Of a DNA stretch of 64,000 bases, positions 1-8,200 are shown in pieces. Origin of the DNA: Paenibacillus_AP thailandensis (lineage in GTDB: Bacteria > Bacillota > Bacilli > Paenibacillales > Paenibacillaceae); assembly GCF_042685365.1 (NCBI RefSeq), contig NZ_JBHUMY010000001.1, positions 1-64,000 on the forward strand, in the 5' to 3' direction. A program made the translations under genes and the position numbers. The notes under the pieces were generated by a model. That model was given only the letters and a program-made list of their open reading frames with translations. It had not been told where the DNA came from and did no database searches. Within the stretch, counting starts at the first letter, position 1. Each line of letters opens with the position of its first letter.

Positions 1-6
1 TCCATG

Positions 7-261
7 TCAAGTCCGGCACCAAACTTTGGCATAACCGAGTTTACACAAAATTCTTGACAGACTCATCATCTTTGCAAAATCGCATACATTCTGCTCAAGA
101 CCAAATAAACGTTTCATGTCTCGATAGTGTCGAAAAAAGACTGCGTTAGCTTGATCATTGGGATAACCTAATTGTTGAAGTTCCGAAATGACCGCTTGAG
201 CATACAGCTTAATCATCGTCTGTCTTGAAGAACGTTTCACCGGTATCCCCTGCCCAAACAT
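7..261 (-). CDS. Small hypothetical protein
   Basis: An 84-residue open frame that follows the UPF0158 gene by only 7 bases on the same strand, so it is probably its last operon partner within view. The protein is basic and helix-like, with two cysteines in the C-terminal half and a Tyr-Ala-Lys-Val-Trp-Cys-Arg-Thr end. I do not recognise a family. No clear ribosome site precedes the first ATG; an internal ATG at about base 216 is an alternative start. It lies in the AT-richer accessory block at the left of the window. Tight spacing to its neighbour argues for a real gene; the lack of a ribosome site argues for caution. Confidence 0.5.
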   Translation of the reverse strand: MFGQGIPVKRSSRQTMIKLYAQAVISELQQLGYPNDQANAVFFRHYRDMKRLFGLEQNVCDFAKMMSLSRILCKLGYAKVWCRT

Positions 262-268
262 TTCTTGA

Positions 269-907
269 TTACTCGAGAATCAACTTCACTTCAATGGATT
301 CCAACCAATCAGAAACACGTTTGCGATTCTGCTCTTCAACAAACTGGTAATACCGCTCTAACTGCTCGCTGTCGGAAGATAACGCATCCTTGAATCTTCG
401 GAATATTCTCTTGCCGCCGCTTAATATGTGCATCAAAGTGGATTGCAGCTTTTTATCTTCAACCGTTTCCGCAAAATCAACCATGTCGGTATATCCTTCA
501 TCCGACTCCCGTTTCGGTATCCGAAAGTAAATTTCATTAAAGCCTTCTTCAATGATCTCGCTTAATTCTTCGTCCTCTTCATCCCGGTCAAACGTTCGCA
601 ACGTGACAACATCTCCAGTTTCGATATTCAGGAAGGACTCTATTCCTTCTACGTACATGTCGTATGCATCCACAATCTCCTGAAACTGCTGCTTGGTCAA
701 TTTCAATTCTTTCATAGGTTCTCCCTCAGCTACTATCGCTTTGATCAACTCGCCGCGTTGTTCCGCCTCATATTCCTCCCACGTGGTTCCATACGGGAAG
801 CCGCCATCCGTATATCCGGCGATAAAATAGAAATTCTCGTCTTGTTCCAACAGCCCCGTGAATTCCGCTTTCTGACCGGTCCGCTTATTTTTCTTCCTGC
901 CGCGCAT
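269..907 (-). CDS. UPF0158 family protein
   Basis: A 212-residue acidic soluble protein of the uncharacterised UPF0158 family. The family signature is visible in the second half: 'RESDEGYTDMVDFAE', then a Leu-rich stretch and 'GKRIFRRFKDAL' near residue 165. The N-terminus is a short basic tail (Arg-Gly-Arg-Lys-Lys-Asn-Lys). I place the start at the ATG at base 907, five codons inside the longest frame, because AGGTGG sits about 8 bases upstream of it; the longer frame would begin with GTG inside that ribosome site. It begins 12 bases after the pRiA4b ORF-3 family gene ends, so the two are probably cotranscribed. No molecular function is established for the family. Confidence 0.8.
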   Translation of the reverse strand: MRGRKKNKRTGQKAEFTGLLEQDENFYFIAGYTDGGFPYGTTWEEYEAEQRGELIKAIVAEGEPMKELKLTKQQFQEIVDAYDMYVEGIESFLNIETGDVVTLRTFDRDEEDEELSEIIEEGFNEIYFRIPKRESDEGYTDMVDFAETVEDKKLQSTLMHILSGGKRIFRRFKDALSSDSEQLERYYQFVEEQNRKRVSDWLESIEVKLILE

Positions 908-919
908 TAAGTTCCCCAC

Positions 920-2053
920 CTAAATCCATCTTATTTGAGCGTGCAGATTAGCCAAATTGTCATGAAAACCCCAGCCGATCCCTTCTGTTTTCGAAACCAC
1001 GGCTTCAAGGCGCTCCTCGAATTCGTCGAACAACTCGGCTGTTTCATCTTTATTTACTTGATCAATGATATCGGCATACATGGACACCATGCTGTAGTAG
1101 AAGCGTTCATCAATATCCCCGTAGCTTAGGGTGAAATCAACTCCATTTTCAACGTAGACCAGCTTCAATTCCAGGGCGTACCTGGCATTTCCAGTCAATC
1201 TTTCGAATTCCGAGATCGCATGTTTCGCTTCCTGGAGTCTCAGCTTGCCAAATCCCCGCTCAGGGAAAAACTCTTTCTCAACCTTCTTGCAATACTCTTG
1301 AAAGAGAGACTCTACTGCTTCATCGCCCAGTATTCTTACAGCAAGAAACTTCTCCATATCTTTGCTGGCGCCATGACAAGCCTTCACCAAATCGATAAGC
1401 TGGTCGCTATTTAGCTGCTTCAGATGCTTATTCAGAGCAGACTTCGTCAGCTTCACAGGCTTTTTCCCTGCCGGCCGCTTAACCAGTGACTTGGGGATCA
1501 GCTTGTCCTTCTGTCGCTCAAGCTCCTGATTCACTTCTTCGCAGGAGAAATGTTCGGGATCATATCCTTCTCGAACCCAGCCTATAAAATGATCCCGCTC
1601 CGGATGATTGGGAGTAAGCAGTACTTCCAGCATATGCTGATGCCCCCACACGCCTCCCACATCTTCCTGCGGACAGCCGCGGGCACCATCTAGACACAAG
1701 GGTGCCGGGTCGGATGTCGATGCGTCGATTTTGATCAACGTAACCGTGTGCTGCCAATCATCTCCAAAATCATACACGTATGTAAATACGGTGTTTTCTT
1801 CGTGAACATGCTTCTGAACGATTTCTCTTCGAGCATTCAATACCTCTCGGTCTTCCATATCTGCGAATGTCGGATCGGGCAGACCGATCACCTTTTCTTT
1901 CACATGAAACTCGTATAAATGGTAATTTTCCCATCCCATGACCGATTGGATGATTTTGTGAAGCTGATGAAACGTCACGTCCGGATGAAATTGAAACTCC
2001 CGCCAAATCTTCGGGGCAATCTCATTCAGTTCGATTCTGCATCTATAAACCAT
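920..2053 (-). CDS. Plasmid pRiA4b ORF-3 family protein
   Basis: A 377-residue protein whose first about 180 residues match the pRiA4b ORF-3 / IS1096 TnpR-like family: 'VYRCRIELNEIAPKIWREF' at the start, then 'TFHQLHKIIQSVMGWENYHLY', a 'VYDFGDDWQH' block and a 'CLDGARGCPQEDVGG' block. The C-terminal half is helical, charged and unassigned. The start is set at the internal ATG because AAAGGAGAA lies about 8 bases before it; the longer frame starts with a GTG upstream of that site. Members of this family are frequent cargo of plasmids, transposons and islands, which suits the accessory character of this block. The biochemical role is unknown. Confidence 0.85.
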   Translation of the reverse strand: MVYRCRIELNEIAPKIWREFQFHPDVTFHQLHKIIQSVMGWENYHLYEFHVKEKVIGLPDPTFADMEDREVLNARREIVQKHVHEENTVFTYVYDFGDDWQHTVTLIKIDASTSDPAPLCLDGARGCPQEDVGGVWGHQHMLEVLLTPNHPERDHFIGWVREGYDPEHFSCEEVNQELERQKDKLIPKSLVKRPAGKKPVKLTKSALNKHLKQLNSDQLIDLVKACHGASKDMEKFLAVRILGDEAVESLFQEYCKKVEKEFFPERGFGKLRLQEAKHAISEFERLTGNARYALELKLVYVENGVDFTLSYGDIDERFYYSMVSMYADIIDQVNKDETAELFDEFEERLEAVVSKTEGIGWGFHDNLANLHAQIRWI

Positions 2054-2141
2054 GATCGTCTGTTCTCCTTTTAAGTATTCCGAGTATATAAACAATCCCA
2101 CTGTATCCCGGTTGGAATTACAATGGGTAGGCTATTTAGAT

Positions 2142-2297
2142 TCATTCCCATTCTTCTTCGCGCATCCTTTTGATTTCATCAGTCAAATGCGCAGCTTGTT
2201 CCGGAGTTAAAACTCCAGCCGATTCAAGGATATCGTCAATGCTGCATTCATCCTCAGACATTTGTCGGTCCAACTTATTTGGCAGGGGCATAGCCAA
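2142..2297 (-). CDS. Small acidic hypothetical protein (51 aa)
   Basis: A 51-residue frame with TTG start, preceded by GGGAGGAGAAC about 7 bases upstream, the best ribosome site in this stretch. The product begins Met-Ala-Met-Pro-Leu-Pro and contains 'SEDECSIDDILESAG' and 'LTPEQAAHLTDEIKRMREE', so it looks like an acidic two-helix peptide. An ATG two codons later is possible but sits 13 bases from the ribosome site. It lies about 90 bases upstream of the pRiA4b ORF-3 family gene on the same strand and may lead that operon. I recognise no family. The strong ribosome site and protein-like composition are the support. Confidence 0.55.
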   Translation of the reverse strand: MAMPLPNKLDRQMSEDECSIDDILESAGVLTPEQAAHLTDEIKRMREEEWE

Positions 2298-2593
2298 CTG
2301 TTCTCCTCCCAATTATAAATCTGAGCAATCATTTTCATTTCTCTCCGGGAAGGAACATTCTAAACTTCATTCTCCTGCTGTTCAAAAGAAATCCTAGACC
2401 TCTTCACAATGATACGCGACAGTCCCGCATAGGTCTGTCTTCCTCAGTATAAGCTTTGCCTATAATGGGATTGGTGAGTATAGCTTCTGTTTCAAGAATG
2501 AATAATTATATGAAATCATACGTTTTCTCGGGAGAAAATCACTCGCTGCGAAACTGGGAGAGCTTACTGCCGGAGACCATAAAACTACGCGGT
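2298..2593. other. Intergenic stretch with a short unassigned frame
   Basis: About 300 bases without a convincing gene. A 33-codon plus-strand frame at 2498 to 2599 reads like protein (it contains 'SGENHSLRNWESLLPE') but has no ribosome site and could be the remnant of a larger gene. TATAAT occurs on the plus strand at 2461 to 2466 without a clear -35 partner. No repeat or terminator was recognised. Confidence 0.3.
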
Positions 2594-2863
2594 TCATGAT
2601 CGAAAGTCCTCGGGAGATAAGGATTTCAGTAACTCCGATGTGCTCAAGGCTTTGCCAAGCTTGAATTCCTTCCTGCTTTGTTCAATCATGACCTTCAATT
2701 CCGGATTAGACTCAACGTCAGCTTGAATGGACCGCTGCTCTTCCTCTTGCAAGACGAGAGTGAACTTTCCCTTTCCTGGAATATGAAAGTGGTACACGGA
2801 GTTGTCGCGGCTCATATTCGATATGTTCTCCATCAACTCTTCCGGTGAATTGACCTTTTCCAT
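2594..2863 (-). CDS. Hypothetical protein, antitoxin-like tail
   Basis: An 89-residue protein preceded by GGGGTGA about 6 bases before its ATG. The N-terminal half contains 'NSVYHFHIPGKGKFTLVLQ' and looks like a small beta-rich unit; the C-terminal half is helical and ends 'STSELLKSLSPEDF'. A tail of this type (charged helix, then Ser-Glu-Leu and Leu-Ser-Pro near the end) is common in Phd/RelB-like antitoxins, but no toxin partner follows it, so this is only a resemblance. It is a monocistronic gene between the small acidic gene and the toxin-antitoxin pair. Confidence 0.55.
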   Translation of the reverse strand: MEKVNSPEELMENISNMSRDNSVYHFHIPGKGKFTLVLQEEEQRSIQADVESNPELKVMIEQSRKEFKLGKALSTSELLKSLSPEDFRS

Positions 2864-2936
2864 TCGATGTCACCCCATGTCATAAGCTTTTCCGCTCTTT
2901 TATCACCAGTATAACATAAACCGCCCCGAATCCTGT

Positions 2937-3009
2937 AGAAGCAGAAAACCGGTCCCCACGGACCGGCATATCGCCCATGTAGCTCGTCCACCCTTACTTC
3001 GCAAACCGC
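2937..3009. repeat. Dispersed repeat, copy A
   Basis: About 73 bases that align, in the same orientation and with a few small gaps, with 10840 to 10916. Shared landmarks in order: AGAAGCAGAAAACCGG, a CGGACCGG inverted arm, CCAT.TAGCTC, CCACC and AAACCGC. The left part is a hairpin (CCGGTCC, CCAC, GGACCGG) followed on the minus strand by TTTTCTGCTTCT, so it could also stop minus-strand transcription. The two copies bracket the toxin-antitoxin and Wadjet genes. Confidence 0.7.
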
Positions 3010-3012
3010 GCC

Positions 3013-3030
3013 GTTAGCTGAAATTGCTGA
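3013..3030. repeat. Inverted repeat, left arm (flanks toxin-antitoxin pair)
   Basis: GTTAGCTGAAATTGCTGA; the reverse complement of 3662 to 3679 matches it at 16 of 18 positions. The two arms enclose the toxin and antitoxin genes. It may be the end of a small mobile cassette or an unrelated repeat. Confidence 0.45.
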
Positions 3031-3046
3031 AGATCTGAAGAAAAGT

Positions 3047-3075
3047 AAAAAGGCCTACCCTGTAAGAATAGACCT
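3047..3075 (-). terminator. Rho-independent terminator after the toxin gene
   Basis: On the minus strand a seven-pair stem (AGGTCTA with TAGGCCT, one G-T pair) is followed by TTTTTAC, starting six bases downstream of the toxin stop codon. Confidence 0.65.
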
Positions 3076-3080
3076 AGAAG

Positions 3081-3347
3081 TTAAGATTTATATACATCAC
3101 CACGAGAGCCAATTTTAATTACTTGGATAAGTAACTTATCATTCTCAACTGAATAAATAATTCGATAAGAACCCACTCGTAATCGATATTCGTCCATTGT
3201 TCCTTGCATCCTTTTGATATCGAGCTCTGGATGATAAGGGTCTTCACAGAGAATTTGTAGATGTTGAGTAATTCGAATACGATTCGTCCTATCTAATTTT
3301 TGTAAATACTTAAGAGCATCTTTATAGAACTCAATTGAGTAAGTCAT
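3081..3347 (-). CDS. RelE/ParE-superfamily toxin
   Basis: An 88-residue protein with the RelE/ParE fold signature: 'YSIEFYKDALKYLQKLD' at the start, 'LRVGSYRIIYSVENDKLLIQVIKIGSRGDVY' in the second half. Family members are either mRNA endonucleases that work in the ribosome or gyrase poisons; sequence reading alone cannot tell which. The start is the ATG at 3347 that overlaps the end of the antitoxin gene by 17 bases, with AAGGA about 8 bases upstream inside the antitoxin frame; a longer frame back to 3443 has no ribosome site. The overlapping antitoxin-toxin order is typical of type II modules, in which the complex represses its own promoter. A terminator follows directly. Confidence 0.85.
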   Translation of the reverse strand: MTYSIEFYKDALKYLQKLDRTNRIRITQHLQILCEDPYHPELDIKRMQGTMDEYRLRVGSYRIIYSVENDKLLIQVIKIGSRGDVYKS

Positions 3348-3567
3348 CGATAACATCCTTAAGTTTAATACTCTCGCCACGTCTAAAGGATTCTTTAGCT
3401 TTTTTAATTGCTTCAATATCATCTTGAGTAGTTGGCTCATCATCCCAAGGGATATGACGATACTCTTTATTTGTGACTAATTTTTCCAAGAAATCAGCAG
3501 CGATTGGAAGGGCTTCTTCAGGTAATTGTTGAATTAATTTGTTCAAATGATCTTTTGAAACTGCCAT
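3331..3567 (-). CDS. Type II antitoxin (RelB-like partner)
   Basis: A 78-residue acidic protein read first in the toxin-antitoxin pair. The N-terminal half is helical ('HLNKLIQQLPEEALPIAADFLEKLV'); the C-terminal half ('TTQDDIEAIKKAKESFRRGES', then Lys-Asp-Val-Ile-Asp-Asp) resembles the toxin-wrapping tail of antitoxins. GGGGTTGA precedes its ATG. The AT-rich 60 bases upstream are the likely promoter and autoregulatory operator. Assignment as antitoxin rests mainly on the 17-base overlap with the RelE/ParE-type gene; I cannot name its DNA-binding fold. Confidence 0.75.
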   Translation of the reverse strand: MAVSKDHLNKLIQQLPEEALPIAADFLEKLVTNKEYRHIPWDDEPTTQDDIEAIKKAKESFRRGESIKLKDVIDDLLN

Positions 3568-3661
3568 TCGATCAACCCCTATCTAGAAAAGCTAAATTAA
3601 TTTTATTATAACACGTACTTAATGAAATTTCATAAAGATCGTACGGGCTATTTCAAGGTAG

Positions 3662-3679
3662 TCAGCAACATCAGCTAAC
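3662..3679. repeat. Inverted repeat, right arm
   Basis: TCAGCAACATCAGCTAAC, the partner of 3013 to 3030 (16 of 18 positions match after reverse complementing). It touches the left end of the structured block that begins at 3683. Confidence 0.45.
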
Positions 3680-3682
3680 ACC

Positions 3683-3821
3683 GTATTCACGCTTCGGGCC
3701 ATACGGCCCTTGGTCTGCCCGAGGCATTTCGGGGGAGAAGATTCATGCAGACAACCCTGCGAACCTAACCGCGTCGCGGCCGGCAGCTACGCTGCCTTAA
3801 GGTTCTCGGATTCGTGAATAC
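3683..3821. repeat. Structured multi-hairpin element
   Basis: The 9-base ends GTATTCACG and CGTGAATAC are perfect inverted copies. Inside lie, in order, GGGCC-ATAC-GGCCC (3696 to 3709), CCCGA and TCGGG (3718 to 3733), and a nested pair GAACCT/AGGTTC (3761 and 3800) enclosing GGCAGC-TAC-GCTGCC (3782 to 3797). This makes a closed multi-branch fold. It could be a REP-like or MITE-like repeat or a structured RNA; its direction is not evident. No promoter is clearly linked to it. Confidence 0.5.
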
Positions 3822-3913
3822 AAGAACGTTACCTGAACCCCTCGTCAAAGATGAGTGGTCTGGTTTTCCTCCATAACAAAAAGTCAGAAAGTTAATGTCC
3901 ATTGTTTTCTTCT

Positions 3914-5197
3914 TTAATCCAATTCCACAATACTTTCCTGTTCCAAGCGTATCCTTCGATCAAGCATCGTTTGCAGCACCTGCCTCCAATGGGTCAGTCG
4001 GGTATCCTTTAGAGCCTCCTCAAGCTTTCCGGCATATTCATCGCTGATTGACGCCGCTGAGGACTCGTAACGAAGAAGCGTCTCCGCATCCATTAGCATG
4101 GGCCTCAGATTAGAAAAGAATTTCTTCCGCAGGTATTCAAAAATCCGGATTCCTCCCAGATCAATATCACCCCAATGATACACTTCAATGTTCTTTTCCG
4201 ATGCCGAGGCCAAATGCTCTGCCAGTCTACACAAAAAGGATTGCAATGACCGATGGGGAAATCCCCCGGTATATAGAACAAGCTCTGTGTCGCGGAGCTC
4301 GGAAGCGTGTTCGAGCCACAGATGATAAGTCGCCAAGTTTTCAATTGTTACTATCCGAGTGGCAACTGTTTGCACTTGATACATTTCTTCCACCGTTTTA
4401 TCCGATAAGCCAACCCCACCGGCAAACACTCCAATATCAACCTTACGACTGTCGGTAGTACGGAATGAAAGAGGCCCGCTTACCAGCACAATTTGTGGAT
4501 TTTTGGCCACCCCGAGGAAATCAAGCCATTCTTCCTCGGTTTCACGCTCCTCTCCTGATGCCTGCTTGGCGAGCGAAAGCAACCTTCGTTGAACGTTTCT
4601 TTCCATGTGCTTGGAGTCCTTGAACAGCCTCTGGCTAAGTAATCTTATTGGAACGGCTCGCTCGAGCCTAGGAAGCTCCAGCAATACACAAACAAGATCC
4701 TTATACCCCTCTGGATCGTCCACCTCCAGGTGGGCAGTTTTACCTTCGGCTAGCGATACATCGGCTTGTTCAGACCACACCCTGACCCATTCCCAAGGAT
4801 GGCGGGATAAGGGAGTAAGGATGTGCCGCAAGCGTTCCAGCTTGTCCCGCTTCGGCATCCGCCCCGCAACGCGATAAGCCGTCTTCAACTCACTCCATCG
4901 CAGATAGATTCTTTCCAACTGCTCGCCGGTGCGAAACCGGGCCCAATTGAGTTCAACAAGTCCGAGCCGCTCCAACTCGGAAGCTGCTTCGTTGATCCAA
5001 ATTCGTTTACGGAAATCCATTTCGTCTGTATAATCTTGCCAGAATGGACTTTTGTTAAGAGATAGCTGCGGCCTTTGCTTGGAAGGCTGCCCGGTTACAA
5101 AAGACTGGCTTAACTCGTATTTGTCCAACAGGAGGTTTAGCAGCTGGGAGACAAATTTGGATTTATATGGCGTTTCATGAATCTCCAAGCAGATCAC
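3914..5197 (-). CDS. jetD: Wadjet protein JetD (Toprim nuclease subunit)
   Basis: A 427-residue protein, last gene of the Wadjet operon. JetD is the nuclease that the SMC motor complex activates to cut circular plasmid DNA. The N-terminal about 200 residues are the DUF3322-type arm and winged-helix region; the C-terminal part is a Toprim domain (DUF2220) with its acidic glutamate in 'TIENLATY' (Glu about 286), 'YTGGFPHR', and the Asp-x-Asp pair in 'YHWGDIDLGGIRIF' (Asp 344 and 346). All expected metal-binding residues are therefore present. It starts 15 bases after jetC ends. The GTG at 5197 is the longest start; the TTG at 5188 has a better spaced AAGGGG and is equally plausible. Confidence 0.92.
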   Translation of the reverse strand: MICLEIHETPYKSKFVSQLLNLLLDKYELSQSFVTGQPSKQRPQLSLNKSPFWQDYTDEMDFRKRIWINEAASELERLGLVELNWARFRTGEQLERIYLRWSELKTAYRVAGRMPKRDKLERLRHILTPLSRHPWEWVRVWSEQADVSLAEGKTAHLEVDDPEGYKDLVCVLLELPRLERAVPIRLLSQRLFKDSKHMERNVQRRLLSLAKQASGEERETEEEWLDFLGVAKNPQIVLVSGPLSFRTTDSRKVDIGVFAGGVGLSDKTVEEMYQVQTVATRIVTIENLATYHLWLEHASELRDTELVLYTGGFPHRSLQSFLCRLAEHLASASEKNIEVYHWGDIDLGGIRIFEYLRKKFFSNLRPMLMDAETLLRYESSAASISDEYAGKLEEALKDTRLTHWRQVLQTMLDRRIRLEQESIVELD

Positions 5198-5212
5198 CCC
5201 TTACCATAAAAT

Positions 5213-8200
5213 CTAGAATAAAAAGCCTTGACCGTTTCCTTCATCCGCATCATCGGCTGAGGGGGATTTCCCGTTGTCAACGTTCGATAAATTCGATGCG
5301 GCAGCCGCCTCAGCCTCATATTCCGCTATTTCCACGGCTCCCGCTCTCGCCATCTCGTCTTCCGCCCCGTTGTCCCATTTGTCAATCATGTCTACATAAC
5401 ACTGGTAGTTATGCTTGCTGACGAACAGCGTGGTGGACACCTCAGGAGCCATATGCTGCATCTTCTCATCGGGAACGGCGGCAATCAGCTGCAGACCCAT
5501 TTGCTTAATCAACCGCAGACTGGATTGAATCCGCTGCTCGTCCATTTTATTGAACGCTTCATCGAAAATGACAAGCCGCGTGCTTTTTCCGGAATATAAG
5601 TGGTGGAAGGAAGCCAATATCGCAATATAGAACGGTGTCTGCGTCTCGCCTCCCGATTTCTCCTTCAGCACTTGCGAGAAGCGGTATTTGCCGTTGCCGG
5701 ATGTTACGATAATATCGAAATCCAAGTATTGCCGATAGTCCGAGAACTCCTCCAATTGTCCGGCCTCACCTTTGACCAGAAGATCGAACAACTCATGCAG
5801 AACCTCGGTACGATCATTGTCCGGTAATTCGAACAATGAACCCTTTTCCAAAAGCATGGGATCCATCACGGCATCATAGAAGCGCTTGTAACGTTCACTA
5901 GGGGAAACCTCAAAATGATACTTGTCGTCGGAAAAAGGAAAATGCCTCAGCGCATAGTTCAGCTCGTGAAACTCCCTACGGGCCATCTCGATCGCTTCCC
6001 TTAACCGAAAAATAAAGTGGGACTTGAACTCCTCTTCCGATTCTTTCAAAGCCGCCGCAACTTTATCCTGATATTCCGGAATATTCAGGTGTTCGATCGT
6101 TTCAAGCAGCCGATCGTAATCCTCGTTCGTGACCTTCTGGATGTCGGCGATAAAATTTTGATCGATATTATATTTTTGCCGCATTAATTGCAGCTTGTTG
6201 AACTGGCTGTCGCGCAGTGTCTGCTGACCCTTCCAGCTGCCTTCCCAATTTTGGATTTTCTGCCAAGCGGAGGCGGACGAATTGCATGCTTCTTCGTATC
6301 TTTGCATCGCTCCCGCTTCCCGCTCGCTGCCGTGCTCATTGATCCAATTCCGCCATGCGGCTTCGTACTCTTGCACCTTAATCCGAAGCAAGTGCAGCTT
6401 TCCTTCCGCTTCGGACTTTTTCGATTCGGTTTCCGTTTGCTTTTGGAGTAAGGATCCCCATTTTTGTTGCCACTTCTGTTCATCCTTCTTCCACTGCTCA
6501 TACTCCGCCTGCAGCCGCTCCGCTTCGCTGAAATCGAGACCATTCAGTTCCTCTGTCTTCTGCAATAGCATTTCCGAGCATTCGTGGATATGCCGCATCA
6601 GGCCAAGATGGTCGGCAAGCTTGGTACAGCCCGTTTCCTTCAATTTGCCGATCCATTCGGAAAGGTGTTCACCCCAAGCATACAGCATGCGCCGTTCGTC
6701 CTGGGCAGACACCAGCTCGGAGCGGCGGATTTCCAACTGGCGGGCGATCGCTTTGGCGCCTATGAACGGAACCTCGTATTGCTCCTTGCGCATCTGCCGG
6801 GCTACCAGGTTGTTGTAAACCATGCATGATTGGGTCACCGCTGTACGATGGTGTCGCAGTTCCTGCTCGTTTGCAGCCTTCATCACCTTGCCCAGCAAAT
6901 GCTCGACGTGCGCCTGGATTACGGGATGCTCCGCCTGCAGCTCGAGTGCCAGGGAACCGGTTACGGCCGTTCCCAAATACCGCTTCTCCTTCTCCGTATC
7001 GACGAGACCGACGCCTTCCAGCCGATAGGTTCGCTTCTCCCTTTCATAAATAGACAATGCCTCTGCGAAACATTCCGGTTCAACCAACAGATCGAAGCGC
7101 TGGGTGTTCAAATACCCTTCCACCGCATTACGCCAAAGCTCTTCCTTGAGCTCCATGTGCTCGCAAAACACCCAAACCGCCGAGCGGCCCCGCAGCCGTT
7201 CCTCCAAGATGCCCTTCAACTGGCGCACCGGTTCGGCATAGCTGCGCTTCTGCTGCTCCAGATCACGAATGATCGTTCTTAACTCTTCGATTCGAGCGTC
7301 CGTTTCACCCAGCTTTTCCTGCAACTGGTTATGTTGAACGAGCATCCTGTCACGCCACGCCGTTAGACCTTCTCCAATCTCAGCCAGATCCCGTGTCCAC
7401 TCTTCTTCCTCATGGACTTCAATGATTCCGCAACGTGCCACAGCGTCAAGACGCGCCAGGCTCTCCTGATAACTGCGAAGCGTCTCCCTCTCTCCAGGCT
7501 TCCATGTCCAGTACGGATTGTCCGGCCAATCGTACAAGTTCGCCAATAGCTGAAGCTCCCGTTCAATTTGTCTCCGATACGTGAGCAAGAGCCTCTCTCC
7601 CTCGCTCTGTTGAGCGGTGAGCCGGGCAATGTCCTCGTGCAGCTCTTTCTTGCGCTTCTCCGCAGCATGGTTCTGCCAGCGCTGGTAAGCATCCTGCTGC
7701 TTGTCCCGGGCTTCCGCCTGCAACCGGGCGGCAAGGTCAATATCATCCGCAAGCTGTCGCAGCTCTTCTTCCAGCCGGACATTGTCCCGTTCGGTCTGCT
7801 CCAGATTCTCACTCTCGTAATCCGCTTTCAAGCGCCGGATCACATAATCCTGCTCAATGGCAGTCTCCTTGTATTTGGCATACTGGGCATAACACTCACG
7901 TATGGATTGCAGGTGCAGCTTCTTCTCCTGAAGATGCTCCAGCTCCTGGCGATACCGTTCGTGGATCTCGAAATTTTGCCGCATCAAATCCAACTGCAGC
8001 TCTTTTCGGTCGAGTATATAATCGTAGACAAAAGCACGGATATTCTGGATCGGCTTGAACGAGAGCGCTTTGGTGAATATTGTGAAAAACCGATCATGAA
8101 GCTGTCCCATCCGGGCGAGTAAGGCTTTCTGATAGTTGGTCTTGTTCCTTTCAAACAAAGCCTTTTTTCCGGAGAGCCCGCTGACCCTGACGCTTTCCCC

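Larger units (their letters stand above)
3568..3913. other. Intergenic block, AT-rich then highly structured
   Basis: About 346 bases between the toxin-antitoxin pair and jetD. The first 90 bases are AT-rich and would hold the antitoxin promoter. The right arm of the inverted repeat lies at 3662 to 3679 and a multi-hairpin element at 3683 to 3821. No gene is visible. Confidence 0.6.

Noticed and set aside
2170..2397. 75-codon plus-strand frame
   Set aside because: Antisense to the better supported 51-codon gene, without a ribosome site and with Ser-rich composition.
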